Shown here piece after piece: positions 1 through 12,460 of a stretch of 64,000 bases of DNA. A program made the position numbers and the translations under genes. The stretch lies in NCBI RefSeq assembly GCF_914767665.1, contig NC_059504.1, positions 26,452,001-26,516,000 of the forward strand, in the 5' to 3' direction. A model generated the notes under the pieces. It had not been told where the DNA came from, made no database searches, and saw nothing but the letters and a program-made list of their open reading frames with translations. Position 1 is the first letter of the stretch; each line of letters begins with the position of its first letter. This DNA is from Harmonia axyridis. Taxonomy: Eukaryota > Arthropoda > Insecta > Coleoptera > Coccinellidae.

Positions 1-1180
1 GAATATAAAATATTATTGTTCTATACTCAAAGTTCACGACAAGAGCGTAGAAATAGGGGGATACTAGGGGTAATTACGCGGTGCTCCTAAATTGGAGATA
101 CAAATGAAAATGACAGATTTCCGGATCATTTTAAGAAAAAAAGTCCTATAGCATGAGTCCCCAAACATTTTGTTTTGAGATACATGTGTTGAAGTTCAAG
201 TTATTTTCTCGTATAACCTTCCCTTCACAAGATATTTAATATGAATTGGCCATAGATATTTCAGTTTAAAGTTTTCACTATGTGATATGCTAATTTTGAA
301 TGCAAATCTACAGGGTGATATATTTTCTGGAAGGATGCCTGCTTCCTTCCTTCAAAACTATATTTTGGTGAATGGCTGTTAGTTTAGAAAAATGTAGAAA
401 AAAAACTCTGGTCCATTACTATACTTTTTGGTTTGTTATAGTTTTGTCGTATCTGCTATCGATTTCGAGAAAAATCTCTAGTAATCCTCAGGAAAATCCA
501 AATTATTATGAAGATCCAGCTAGTAAGCTCTAATGAATGCATTAATTATAAGTTTTGGTATTTATTTACCTAATCTGTAGCGAAGATTAATAAATATTTG
601 ATAAACTGTACGACACACTAGAAACAACCTGTATATTGAAAGCAAAGCCTTTGTGGGCTCATATTCATGAAACTTTTTTTCTCAAAATTATCAAAGTAAT
701 TTCTCATTTTCCTTCGTAACTCTTATTTGAGAACAAGGTAAGCACAACTGAATTAGTAACAACAAAAATTATTTCGAGTAATTTGGTTCAAACTTCATTA
801 TCAAACTTCTTTTTCTAACATTACAGATATGAATAAAAGTTGTCGTCAAAAATTTTTTTTCGATTATTCCTCCCCAAGAAAAAAAAGATCTACGCCCTTG
901 TTTCACAAGAGTCGAGAAATGTCAAATGTAAACGATGTATGCGCCATCTGAAAAGCCCGCGATCCCTCGAAATCAAGTAGGTATAAATCCGAAAAATCTC
1001 CCGCTTTGTCTGAAAGTTTTACAGCTATAAGTAGACACACCAGGTATTCTATGCATCTAAGTGATACCGCTTATTCAAGCTGAATGTATGCATGTGTCAA
1101 TAACATGCCAAGTATCAATAAATTTCACCAAAAAGGTGGTTCTGATGATGGTTTCATTATTTCCATGAATACGCAAACTC

Positions 1181-1222
1181 ACCCTAGTAGCTTTCTGCAT
1201 TTCCTCAGAAAGCTACTAGGGT
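1181..1222. repeat. Perfect 17-bp hairpin, 8-nt loop
   Basis: Two 17-base arms, 1181-1197 (ACCCTAGTAGCTTTCTG) and 1206-1222, are exact reverse complements around an 8-base loop. A perfect stem this long stands out in the local AT-rich background. No element boundaries or neighbouring gene explain it. Confidence 0.8.
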
Positions 1223-4200
1223 CCTACTCTTCCTCTGGTAAGAGTATGTTCAGACACCCTTTACAACATGAGGTATCAATTAATAATATATTACTTATTA
1301 TTCAATTTATTTAACAAAACGGCACCAATCTTTTGGCAACCTGAAATACGCAACCTTTGTTAATCCCTCTTCACTACTCTGACTCTCGGCAGGATTTCAC
1401 CTAAAAATGGATCAACTACAACCTTGTTTCCAAAGTCCGTGAAGGAAGATCCGTCTTGTAACTATATTCAAAAAGATTTCTCAATAGGATGAAGTCGTCC
1501 TTGGTTTTAATACCGGCTTCTTCAATTTATCGAATTCTCATGAAGATCGCACTAAAGTAATTTCTCATCTCATAAGGATGCTGTGGAGGTTCATTAATAT
1601 TTATGAGCAGAATAGACTATTTCATGAAAAATTTTTGTAGTTTTAAATTTTCGAAACCTTTCACGTCTTGGCAAAAATACTTGTGTGTTAGTTGTAGAAC
1701 CTTCATCATCTGAATACTCCAGGTCATTGTCAACCAGTTTAGATTACCGAAAATGCTTTCACAAAATGAGAAACATATTCGATCGATTCGTTCATGTCCT
1801 GGTTTAAAAAAAAATTGCTTATCCTTTTGAGAAAATATGTGAATCTATTCTTTCATTAGAATAAACAAAATCTTTTTCAGTTAAGTATTTGAATGATTCA
1901 ATCCTTACTCTAGCTTTTATTGGGAGTGTATGTTTATTATTTTCCATGAAACCTTTTGGAAAATAAAATGAGTATTTCGTCTGATATTTTCGAACGCTTG
2001 TTCACTAAACGGAGCGATATATTTTTTCGTTACGATGAAATTCTGACACGAAATCGTCTGATCGTCCGAAAACTATAACTCTTGAAAGGAAAGACCTGAA
2101 AACTGTGAATTGGGTCGAGATAAAATTCTGCATACAAAACGACAATTGCATCACCAGACTAGGACTAGAGGCAACTGAGAAGAATTTCTAAAAATTTATA
2201 CACAATTGAGCAATTTATCACATGGACGTGAATACTTCAGAATCTTTTATACACAATATTTCCGTGAATTAACTTACAAAACTATTCTGATTAAAAAATT
2301 TTATATCTAGTTTTGTTCGACTGGATTTTTCTTGATTATCCGACAGCGGGTATAATAACTTGAAAACATATTTATAATTTTTGTGTATTACCTAAATCTC
2401 AGAGTTTTTCTCTGCGATTATGTTCTGAAAAAAAATATCAACTTTTTGAAAAATCATCGTACCTTGCAACGTTGTGTTTACTAAGAGCATATTTAGATGA
2501 TGATGATGAGATGTAAGAAATATTAAATTCAAAAAAGTACAAATTCTTTGTACGAGAGAGCATCTTGTCATCTTTTTCAAATTTTTCTAAAGAATATTTG
2601 TAATATTAGGATAACATTTCGAATTTTAGGTTTCCACGAAAATTCACTTTCCTTTGTACTTATGGACACAAACTGACTTCTGAATCATTAATGACCGATT
2701 CTTTTTTATTTCAATGAATTCATGAAATGAGATCAAATTATTTCTTATCGAATCATTATTTATGTAACAATCCTAACGTCTATTGAATTTTCTTCTATAT
2801 CAATTTGCATTCATAATTCTTCACCTTGACGGTGACCTCAAACAATGGTAATTCTTTACACTTATGTACCTAGATATCATCATGGATATTTTTTGGTCAT
2901 CTATCATATCCGCTTTCGAACACTTAAGATTTCGTATTTCCATTAGTCCTTGTTAAAGGTCTATTCAAGCGTATTTATCGTTTAGTTTTTTTAAGAATAT
3001 ATTCGATTAAGTATAGATTCCAAAACGTGTAAATTATAGAGAAATCTTCGTCTGTCATTCATCAATTTAAGGGTGATAATGAGGCTAATCCTGTTCAATT
3101 TTGCAACATATTACGTTAGACTCTGTGCAATAATCAGTTGTTATTCATTGAACATTGAAAGGTTAACCAAATCGAAGTGATCTACCCGTTTATGAATACT
3201 GTTTGTAGATTTATATTATTGTGCAGTAATAACTTTGTTGGTTGAATTTTCAGTTTTTATCTTAAACTTATATAACTGTTTGAAATTATTACTAGATAAA
3301 TTGATGAACTTTACTTCAGATTATTTTTTTCTTGAAAATTTCCCAATTTCATTGACGAATTCCATATACCTAATATGAGAAACTGCGAATAAGTAATTCA
3401 TTCAAGATTTGGGGAAACAATGCAATTTAATTTCGGCACATTGAAATTTCTAATTCTCTTGTTTTAATATATAAAACCAAAATATCCTAATGCAACGAAT
3501 GGAATATTCAATTTAAAAACAGTTTTGGGAAGCTTGGAAACAAACAATTATGAAATTGAGAACATGTGATGGAACATGCTACGATCATACTGGGTATGGG
3601 ATACCATAAATTTTATTGTTTTGTAGATATGAATTTTTGAAAATCATCTTGGAATTCTGAAAAAAACCATGAATTCGAACACCGTACGATATTATATGAT
3701 TTTTTATACGAGTTGATATTACATGATGAGTAGAAAACCCGTTAATCAGCAATATTTTTCAAAATTCTCTTCGAAAATAGTAACAAAAAGATGAATTATA
3801 AGTTGCATATGCCCAATTGGTCTATTTTGATAGCATGTTCTAGGGTAAAGTCAGTGAACTGAAAAGAGGAATGAAAGGGACAAATAGTTTCGCCAATTCG
3901 GCTCAAAGAGTGTAAAAAAGGGTAAAAAATGAGAGAGATGGGGTAATTTTAGGCCATCCTTTTTTCGAAGGTTCTTGTTTTTATGATGATTTTGAGATTT
4001 ATCCAATGAGAAACCGGTACTTGAAAGTATTTTGGAGATTTATGGAGTATTTATTGATTTATATTCGTTTGAAAATTGAGGAAAAACTTCAAACTACAAT
4101 AATATAATGAATCTGGTAGTTCCACTGCAGATAGTTAACCCCCTTGATTACCTGGTATTCACAGGTTGATGAGAAATATGGATAAACAGAAGGGAGAAAA

Positions 4201-5961
4201 GTTAATTATTGGCATAATTTTATGAAAAAAAAAATAGCCTGTGTAACTTTGAGTTAAAAACCAAATATTTTCACAGTAACAATTTTATATACACTTCAAT
4301 AATCAATACCACTCCTCAATAAATTTTGAGGGAATATTATTTTGTTCTATTTCGATAGTTTAGTCATGTCAAATACAAAATTCTAAATATAAACAAACAC
4401 AACAGGCCAAAAATTCAGTTTTTGTTGAAACTCCAAAGAAATCTCGATGGATATTACGAACTCGATAATTTCCTCTACCCTAAAAGGTTAAAAAATCGTT
4501 AAAAATTATTCCAATCACAAAATAATACAAAAAATTGAGCCATTAGTCAGTTTTGGTCAAAAAAAACCCACAAACTTGTCAATTTCGATTTGAAATCACG
4601 AATACCTTGAATTCTGTGGTGAGGAATCCGAGATGCAATTCCAAATTTGTATAATCTCTAAGCTACTTCAAGGTCTCACAGAGGCTTAGGAGAGTAGGAA
4701 TAGAAAGCATTAAACATTATAACATCTCTAAATAAAACATTCCTCAATTCGATAAATGATGTTTTTGTTAATGTGTAATACCTGTTTAATTCTTTTGGAG
4801 GGATAAGAAATCACCACAATTTTTCATAGAATTCGAAATCATTCCTCATATTATCTAGTTTTGTTTGTACAATTACCTAATGCCTGATATCTTGATCCCT
4901 CATTCAGAGTAAGTTCTGAACGGTATTTCCCCAAATATATTGCGCGTTACGAAGACAGTTTGTAATACATATTTGGTTTCGACAGTCCGTCCGTAAATGT
5001 TTCAACTCCTGAACAGGACCATCAAGAAACTTGAAATACCCAAGGTATGTTCAGCAATTGATTGTCTTGTTTGAGATCGTTAGTGGACATTCTCCGTCAA
5101 GAATTTTCGAAAATTTGACCGCCGAAATTTTATTACCTTAATAATTGAAAATAATATGAGAAAATTGTTGAATAATCCTAATGTTTGAAGATTATACGAA
5201 GAGAAAGTAAAATATTCTCTATTTGAAACTACTGGATGCTTTATAGGATTTAGAAAGGGACGAAATAATATATAAGATGTTCAAAATTATGTGATTTTCC
5301 TACATATTTAATTGAATATACGAAAAATTTTATGTATTTATAATAATAAATCGACATAACCTACATATAATGTCATTTGTGCTGAAATATCATTCAATTT
5401 TCAATGCATATTCAATTTCCCCCTTGCGAATAAGAACAATAATTTTTGAAAAATCAAGGAGTAGATGAATCATTCACCTCATTCCAGTATTGTACAATTA
5501 GTTTCTTATAAGCCAATTGAAAGAAGAATTGAGAGAACAACTGATCCGAAAAGGACTTATATAACAGCGAAATAAGCCGCGCTCTTGGCACTACTTACAT
5601 TTAACAAGTCCTATGAATGAAGTAGAAAGCGAAAACACTCCCACATCCACACAACAGATGAAACCTCGATTATATTACAGGTAAACACTGAATCTCACGA
5701 AAGAACCACCTAGCTATATATGAGTCAATTTTCTCAGATCATGGTGGGAAGTTTTCGATTTGATGCAAGTACGGTACTACCATGCTAACAATCACCAAAT
5801 TCGGATGCAGAAATAAATAATATTGAAAGTTTTTGATTTCTAGATTTGAGAATTATTAAATAATACATTCGACAGGTATGTTTATGTAAAAATAAAAGAA
5901 TATTGATATCACCTTAGTTCATCGGAAGCTTACCCAGTGTGTGCATGTAAGTTCACTTGAA

Positions 5962-5962
<1 letters not shown>

Positions 5963-5995
<33 letters not shown>
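5963..5995. repeat. (AAT)n microsatellite
   Basis: About eleven uninterrupted AAT/ATA triplets. Simple sequence, no coding context. Confidence 0.95.
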
Positions 5996-5996
<1 letters not shown>

Positions 5997-6278
5997 TTTA
6001 TTCAAAGCCGTAAATTGAAGAAAAAAATGAATGTTAAGTTTTTGTGTGTATTATTTTAAATTGTCTTCGAAAGACTCTTTCTTCTTATGAAATATACCTG
6101 AATAGTGCAATTTCCGAAGTATTATTACAATCGGTTCAAATTTCATAAAGGGAGAGACCTTTCGAAGTTTGGAATATAACCATTATTTATTATTATTATC
6201 ATTCTTAGAATGATGACACGATTCATGGCTGTCAATCCTCCAGCAATTATTTCCTTAATTATCTGTCAATGTATATCA

Positions 6279-6476
6279 TAATCAAACAGTGGCGTACCCA
6301 GACATAAGCCTGGGGGGGAGGTGGATATAAAGCTTCTTTTGAAGCAGATTTCTTAAGAAGTTCGCTTACTCATAATGAGATTGTGATATATAAGGTTATT
6401 ACATATAATGGATATTCCTGCTGGGGGGTATATATATCCGCCTATTCCCCCCCTTAGGTACGCCACTGTAATCAAA
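6279..6476. mobile_element. hAT-type MITE with 8-bp TSD
   Basis: A 182-bp element (6287-6468) starts CAGTGGCGTACCC and ends with the inverse TACGCCACTG. It is flanked by a perfect 8-bp direct repeat TAATCAAA (6279-6286 and 6469-6476). An 8-bp duplication with short inverted termini is the hallmark of the hAT superfamily. The element is too short to code and is presumably mobilised in trans. The interior has C-rich and G-rich runs near both ends. Two related 5'-truncated copies lie near 36.5 kb and 41.1 kb. Confidence 0.85.
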
Positions 6477-7459
6477 TAAATTCTGAATGTTTCTCTTATA
6501 ATTCTGAATTTTTACAATTGATCAATATATTCGTAGGCTTCATTCATTCAGAGAAGATGTTTACTGGAGAACACGACATAAGAAAATGAAGTAATTACAG
6601 AGAATTGTCAATTATAAGGCACCATGAGAATATCCAAAAATAAGATAAATTGATTAATTAGATGATTACTTTAACTGATTGAAGGATTCTTGAAAAAAAT
6701 CACTATGTATACTATAGAAATTGTGGGAAAATATAATAATTTCACTATTCATCAGTTCATTTAAGAAATCGAACACTGTCATCTCTAGTCAGTTCCTAAA
6801 TGCTCTGTAGTAAGAACTAACCTTCAATAAATCCAGTGAGTGTACAACTAGAGATCAAAACCCACTCACACTAGTTTGCACAGTTGAACATAAAATCTTT
6901 CTTTGTACAAAATCGTAGAGCTATATATTGAGGCTAGCGTTTCAACATATATGGTGGGATAGTTCTTTCATCCCACTATGAGGATGTTCAATGACCATGT
7001 ACAGAATATCGGTTGATTTTTCCTATATAAGTTTGCCGACAAAAAGGAATTAACCGAGAACAATCTAACTGTGACTCTGATGATGAAGTCTGTAATTATA
7101 GTCGCTATAAGTTCATCTATTTCTATGTATGCTAAAGAAACGATCACTGTCATGGCATGATATCTACCTATGATGGAAATAACTTTTTTTAATTTTTTTA
7201 TACCAACTCCATTATAATTTTTCTGAGGAATAAAATTCAGAACTGAATGTGAATACTTTTCTTAGGAATGTTTTCATATAGTTTCTTCTGAGAAATACAC
7301 ATTCAAATCTGAATTCCTTAAAAATGTTGTTATTTCCAAATATTTGTATATAGGATAGCCCAGGTTTTAGTGCAATAACGTTGGCGTCGAATGGAATAAC
7401 TCTTTTCATGAAGAAATTCCAATAAACATATATCTGATAGGTCTTGTCTTGCTGTTTAA
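6477..7459. other. AT-rich non-coding stretch
   Basis: No gene, RNA or repeat boundary is recognised. Open frames around 7.0-7.4 kb on the minus strand have no family motif and are treated as chance. Confidence 0.6.
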
Positions 7460-7785
7460 TTGGGGGAATATTTTCTTGGCTTCAGGACTGTGGGGTGAAT
7501 TATAACTTTTTTGAATCGCCGACGTTTCGACCCTTTTTTGGATCTTTTTCAGGGCTGCAAGAATATTTATTTCTCAATCTTGGAGAAGTGTACAAGTTTA
7601 TGTATATTACAATTTTAAACTTTACGCTGCACACACTTAATCGAATGAAACACAACAACGAACAAGTTACATGTACACGGATTAGTGAGGGACTAACATT
7701 CAGGTGGAATTTGCTATTTTATTATTTTTTTTATTTATACCGTATTTATATTATTATTATTATTTTTTTAATTTTTATTATTTTC
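7460..7785. repeat. Left inverted arm of composite element
   Basis: Starts near TTGGGGGAATATTTTC and matches the reverse complement of the split right arm over about 320 bp, with scattered substitutions and AT-rich slippage at the inner end. It shares the distinctive segment from the hammerhead-like core to a block ending in CATTCAGGTGGAATTTGC. Confidence 0.85.
7518..7554 (-). ncRNA. Hammerhead-ribozyme-like motif (left arm)
   Basis: Read on the minus strand the arm gives CTGAAAA, a 5-bp stem II (GATCC with GGGTC around an A-rich loop), then GAAAC and GTC. This is the compact type I hammerhead layout with a minimal helix III. A GCC/GGC pairing is available for helix I. The conserved CUGANGA box is altered here (A in place of G), so this copy is probably inactive. 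The partner at 12418-12454 keeps the box. Confidence 0.45.
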
Positions 7786-8145
7786 AGGGATTGGCGTGTC
7801 GATGCGTAATCGGTTAACAAGATCGTGTCACAGGGTATTAGTTTTCGGTGAAATTGGAACAGAAAACGCAAAATATTAAAAGGAAAGTTGCAAGATTGTG
7901 AAGTGGTACATAAGATTAAAAGAATAGAGAAATAGACTCGTAAAGAAACACCAAATAAAAAGTGAGGTTGAGGAAGTTTCAACAGTTCAAAATAAACCGA
8001 AGCAGAATCAGAACGGTAAGCTGTAACTGAAGAGCCAGCGGTATACTGGGTCGGAGCCTGATGGGTAGGGAGCCGACTATAACCGGTTTACTGACGCAAA
8101 AAGGTTACGCAGTCGTGAAGCGGGAACGGTAAACGGCGATCACTA

Positions 8146-8400
8146 TTGAGCAGAGATGACAGGAAAAGGTATCGGTTTGAAGAGAACGAGGAAGACTGGT
8201 CAAGAATAATAAAAAAAGTATTGAAATCACCTGAAGTTGAACAGATGAAGAAAGGCGACGAAATGGATGTCAATAGTTTGGAGATATTGATCAAAAGAAT
8301 GATGGAAGAGATGAAAATAGAAATGAGAAAGAATTCTGAAGAAGTGAAATCGGAAATAAATGATATAAAACAAGAAATGAGGAAAAAGAAAAGGAAATAG
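8146..8400 (+). CDS. Coiled-coil ORF1-like protein of a non-LTR element (remnant)
   Basis: An 84-residue frame rich in Lys and Glu (about residues 40-84 are a highly charged helical stretch with repeated MKxE-type heptads) ends at a stop at 8398. The first ATG visible in this frame is close to the start given; an upstream leader from about 7.79 kb lacks coding character. It sits 5' of endonuclease and RT remnants on the same strand, the position of ORF1 in two-ORF LINEs. Lysine- and glutamate-rich codons continue in other frames to about 8.6 kb, so the original protein was probably longer and is now frameshifted. No RNA-binding motif can be identified, and the ORF1 assignment is by position and composition. 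Confidence 0.45.
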   Translation: MSRDDRKRYRFEENEEDWSRIIKKVLKSPEVEQMKKGDEMDVNSLEILIKRMMEEMKIEMRKNSEEVKSEINDIKQEMRKKKRK

Positions 8401-8596
8401 TAATCTCAAAATGAAGCAGAATCAAAATTCTGGAAGATAAAGCTGAAAAAGAGGAGAAAAGGATGAAGAAAAATAATATTTGAATCAAGAATTTGAAGGT
8501 CAAGAATGGTAACGAAAAAGAAGAGGTGAAAAAATATTTTGCTGGAGAACTACGAAGCCAGGTGGAAATAACGAAAGCATTCAAAATAAATAGAGG

Positions 8597-8865
8597 AAAG
8601 AGGAGCGAAATGATAATAGCTCAAATTCAAGATTAGGATCAGATGCAGAACATAATGAAGTCAAAGAACAAATGAAAGGAACATTTGTTCTTTGACTTCA
8701 TTATGTTCTGCATCTGATCCTAATCTTTGAATTCAAGATTAGGATCAGATGCAGAACATAATGAAGTCAAAGAACAAATGAAAGGAACATTTGTTCTTTG
8801 ACTTCATTATGTTCTGCATCTGATCCTAATCTTGAATTTGAGCTATTATCATTTCGCTCCTCTTT
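8597..8865. repeat. Double (nested) palindrome
   Basis: The 269-bp segment is an almost perfect palindrome centred on GAATTC at 8729-8734. Each half is itself a near-perfect hairpin with arms of about 45 bp and a few-base loop, for example the block around 8630-8675 against 8683-8728. The same sequence is therefore present four times in alternating orientation. It interrupts the ORF1 region of the enclosed LINE remnant. Confidence 0.9.
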
Positions 8866-9098
8866 AATATTGGTTACCAAAAAGTATGGGTAAATGGACA
8901 ACAATATATTTGGGACGATGAAAATCAAGGACTGAAGAAACAGAAAGTAGTCCAGAAGGAAAGATTGCCTTCAAAATACCGAAGAATAAGATAGTGGAGT
9001 GGTTACGACAGTGCAGAAAAAGGAGAAGATAACGGAAATACAACAGGTCAAGAATAGAAAATCGCTCAGAAAGATAAATAAAGAGGTACAGTCAAAAC

Positions 9099-9793
9099 AG
9101 AGAAATTTGAAATTAGCAACCTGGAATGTACGGGTGTTATATGGTAGAGAGTTGGACTTGATTATGGAATTTGAAAAATATGGTGTAGATATAACAGAGA
9201 CGAAGAAGAAAGGAAAGGGAGAGGAAATTATGAGAAATGGGCATGTGCTGCTATATGGAGGAGTAAAATAAGACAAACATGGAGCTGCTGTAGTTGGATG
9301 TATTATAAATAAGGAAATGCTAGATTGTATGGACCAATGGGAAACATATTCGGAGAGAATACTTATGATGAAGATTGAAAGCCAGAAAAACGTAACAATA
9401 TATTTTTTTATTTATTTTTTACCATTTCAATTTTAATAATATATCAATATCAATAATAATAGCCTTTGGGCCAAATGAGGATGCAAAGGCAGAAGATAAG
9501 GACAAATTTTGGGAAGATATGAACCTAGTGACAGAAAAATGTACAGGAAAGATTATTATTTGTGGAGACTTGAATTGAAGAGTTGGAATAGAAAAAGATA
9601 AAAATGGAATAGTCGGGAAATATTGGGAAACGAATAATGGAAATAGAATCGTAGATTTTTGTAGAGCCAATGATATGATTGTTGCAAATTCCTTTTACGA
9701 ACATAAAGACAATCATAATTATATGAGGCAAGGACATAATAAAGATGAAAAATCGATATCGATTATTTCATAATAGAAAGAGAAAACCGAAAG
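9099..9793 (+). pseudogene. APE-type endonuclease remnant of a non-LTR retrotransposon
   Basis: From 9105 the frame reads LATWNVRVLY, the N-terminal strand of exonuclease-endonuclease-phosphatase domains in LINEs. The conserved Glu motif follows as a degraded ITETKKK. After stops and shifts the frame recovers near 9540-9600 with KIIICGDLN and a downstream RVG, the Asp/Asn catalytic segment. It then continues to a stretch ending in an IDYFIIERE-like segment near 9780. In the family this domain nicks target DNA to prime reverse transcription. Several in-frame stops, and the insertion that follows at about 9.79 kb, show it is dead. Gene order (ORF1-like, EN, RT) matches one LINE on the plus strand. 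Confidence 0.75.
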
Positions 9794-10494
9794 GATTTAT
9801 TCATTCAACCGAAAAATAAACTTTATTCCTGAAAATTTCATCTTTTTGGCGTGAAGGGAAAAGAAATAGCTGAAAATTCAAGACGAAAAACAGTTTTTTG
9901 TGAATAACTTAGAAAATATCCACTTTAGGGCAAGGGTGTGATGCATACACTCACATTGTTTTTCAACGTAGATTCAATATCTGCCATAAAAAAATGGGGT
10001 TCTAATTTGAAAAAATTGATTTTTCACGATTTTGTCATCCCTAACTTTGAAAGCGATTTTTTCACCCCCTGTATCATGAATCGCGATTTCGATTTTTAAA
10101 GTGGATACATCAATCTTGAATCTTGAAAAATCCCAAAAATGAAAATTTTCCATCCAAAAACCTCGAAGTTATTCTTGTTTCAGCGGAGCTCTATTTTCGA
10201 TTTTTTTTTCGAATTTTCCCGCTCAGAGAGAATTTTCCTACCAAAACTGAAAAATGTTACATCAAAATAACTTGAAATTTTCTAAGGAATCTATTTCTGC
10301 AATAAAAAAATGGTGTTCTAATTTGAAAAACGGAAGTTGACGTCATTTCCGGAAAAACCGGAGGTGCTCATGCCTTGAAAATATTTTAGATTTCATCAGC
10401 ATCGTGAAATACTTATAAGTGCTGAATTTCATGAAAATACGTTCAGTAGTTTCCCGTATAAATATGGGTGAGGTTCCTCGTGAAAGACCCTGTA
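9794..10494. repeat. Non-coding insertion inside the LINE remnant
   Basis: About 700 bp of AT-rich DNA without coding character separates the endonuclease segment, which breaks off near 9793, from its downstream continuation that resumes near 10495. Inside, a roughly 45-bp block containing AAAAAAATGGGGTTCTAATT (about 9980-10020) is repeated with changes at about 10289-10335. It is presumably a separate repeat that inserted into the LINE. Terminal repeats and target duplication could not be fixed by eye. Confidence 0.55.
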
Positions 10495-12060
10495 TAGAGG
10501 AGCAGAAATAGGAAGTGTCATTACATGTTGGTAGCAAAAATGAAGAAACAGGAGAAACAAATGAAGAAACAGGAGAAACAAGGAAGTAAAAAAGGATGTG
10601 ATGCTGAAAGATATGAAAATATCAGGAGTTACAAATTGAGAGAAGAATATAATGCAGAAGAATATAGGAAAAAAACCGAAGAAAAAATGGGAAAAGTTGA
10701 AATAGAGAAGAACAGACTGAAATTGGAAGATTTATGGCAGATATTCTAGACAAGACTTTCAAGTTCCGCAAAGGAAGTATGTGGCAGCGCAATAGTCAAA
10801 AAAATAAAAAATGTACATATTGGTGGTCGGAAGATGTAAAAGAAAAAATAAAGAATAAAAATAAAGCTTGGAATGAATACTTAAAGAAAAGAAATCCGGA
10901 AAATTATGGAAGATATAAAGATCAGCGAGAAATATCGAAGAAGACAGTGAAAGAAAGCAAGGAAGAAAGTTGGAAAATATTTGGAAAGAAGTAAGAGAAA
11001 AATGCAAAGGAAAACCATCTATTTTATAGAATTTTGAAAAATATGAGAAAAGAAAAATCGATCACTACAGCAACTAAAAGAAACAAGAAGAATGAAACAT
11101 TAGAGAAAGTGAAATTATGGAAAGATGGAAGAAACATTTCATGGGATTATTAGATGGAAAATCAAGGAAGAGTTGAATCAATACGAACATATCGACTCAG
11201 ATGATGAACAACATAACGAAGAGCAAATAAAAATAGAAGAGGTGAGGGAAGCTATCAAAAGACTTAAAATGGAAAATGTCCCGGACACGATAAAATAACG
11301 CCAGAAATGATGAAAAATATGGGGAATCAAGGACTAAAGAGCTTGGAGCAAGAAGCAAATTCCTAATGATTGGAAAATAGCGATGATAGTGTCCATTCAT
11401 AGTGGAGATACTAAAGACTGCGCGAATAATAGGGGAATAAACTTATTGAGCACTGCAATGAAGGTATATGAGGCAATTTTGGAGAACAGACTCAGAAAAA
11501 ATATGTATCCAACACTGGAAGGAACGCAGAGTGGATTTCTGAAGGGGAGAAGTGTGCAGGACCATATATTCACCATCAAACAGATAATTGAAAAGGAGCA
11601 AAAAAGTAGAAGAAATGTTTACTTCATGTTAATCTGGTAAAAGCATTTGACAGAGTGAGAAGACAAAAGATGTGGGAAATATTGAGGAAGAGAGGACTGA
11701 ACCAAGAACTTCAGCAAGCCATAGAAAGTCTTTATTGTCAAAATATAAATTACGTCATCCACAGATATATGACAACAGCATTCGAAATAACGGAGGGTTC
11801 ACGGCAAGGAGGAGTCCTGAGTCCAGCGCTGTTCATCATTTTCTTGAATGAAATAATAAGAGAATACAGGAAAAATATGAAAAAATTAGTAGTTGGGCAT
11901 AAGAACATGAGAAGGGTAGAAATAATTGAGTGTGCATTTGCTGATGACATAGTGCTCCTGGCAGGAACCAAAGATGGTCTACAGAAGAATGTGGAGGAAT
12001 GGAATAAACAGCTGAAAATGTAAGAAATGGAGATAAATAAGAGTGCATCGTACCTCTTGC
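10495..12060 (+). pseudogene. Reverse-transcriptase remnant of the same non-LTR element
   Basis: After a Lys/Glu-rich linker (10525-11000, with the RT-connection-like DLWQIF and WWSEDVKE) the RT domain appears in pieces. IVSIHSGD...NNRGINLLST is at 11388-11460 and EGTQSGFLKGRSVQDHIFT near 11517-11580. After a frameshift at about 11640, a KAFDRVRRQKMW segment follows, then GSRQGGVLSPALFIIFLNE near 11790-11850 and the catalytic FADDIVLLAG near 11937-11965. These are RT blocks 2 to 5. The catalytic ADD is intact, but the polypeptide is broken by frameshifts and stops and is lost after about 12060. It copied the element RNA at a nicked target when active. Confidence 0.85.
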
Positions 12061-12194
12061 GATGCACCATTTGGACGAAAAATACGAACAGGTAAACAAA
12101 GTCAAATGAAACTAAACATCCACCGTATCTTATTACACTTGACTGAATTGGTAAGAATTAAACTAGCAACTCCAAATGTTAAATTAATAATAGA

Positions 12195-12460
12195 AAATAT
12201 ATTTATAAAAAAAAAATAATAATAAATAATAATAGAAATACGATATAAATAAAAAGAAAATATATTAGCAAATTCCACCTGAATGTCAGTCCCTCTCAAA
12301 TCCGTGTACATGTAAACATGTTCGTTGTTGTGTTTCATAGTTTGTACAGCGTTTGAAATTGTTATATACATAAACTTGTACACTTCTCCAAGAATAAAAA
12401 ATAAATATTCTTGCAGCCCTGAAGAAGATCCAAAAAAGGGTCGAAACGTCAGCGATTTAA
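12195..12460. repeat. Right inverted arm of composite element, inner part
   Basis: Reverse complement of 7520-7785. Its outer continuation, separated by the piggyBac insertion, is 13715-13768. The match includes the hammerhead-like core and the block around 12275-12320. Confidence 0.85.
12418..12454 (+). ncRNA. Hammerhead-ribozyme-like motif (right arm)
   Basis: The order is CTGAAGA (12419-12425, fits CUGANGA), stem II of GATCC and GGGTC around a poly-A loop, then GAAAC and GTC (12443-12450). This is the arrangement of minimal type I hammerheads with a one- or two-base helix III reported in Penelope-like elements. Helix I is weak here because the base after GTC is A where the other arm has G. 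Cleavage by a single copy is doubtful; such motifs are proposed to work as dimers. Confidence 0.5.

Larger units (their letters stand above)
1..6278. other. AT-rich non-coding stretch
   Basis: No credible coding region was seen here. Open frames are short, lack family motifs and occur equally on both strands. Composition is strongly AT-rich with many A and T homopolymers. The only structures noted are a short perfect hairpin near 1.2 kb and a trinucleotide run near 5.97 kb, listed separately. TATA-like strings near 0.98 kb and 5.56 kb sit upstream of nothing recognisable, so no promoter is called. Confidence 0.6.

Noticed and set aside
900..1080. TATA-like promoter near 980
   Set aside because: No gene or transcript start follows. 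TATA strings are frequent by chance in this AT-rich DNA.
7444..7809. 121-codon frame over the left arm
   Set aside because: It runs through the inverted arm and AT-rich sequence. Aromatic-rich composition from T-runs, no motif, and disrupted in the other arm.
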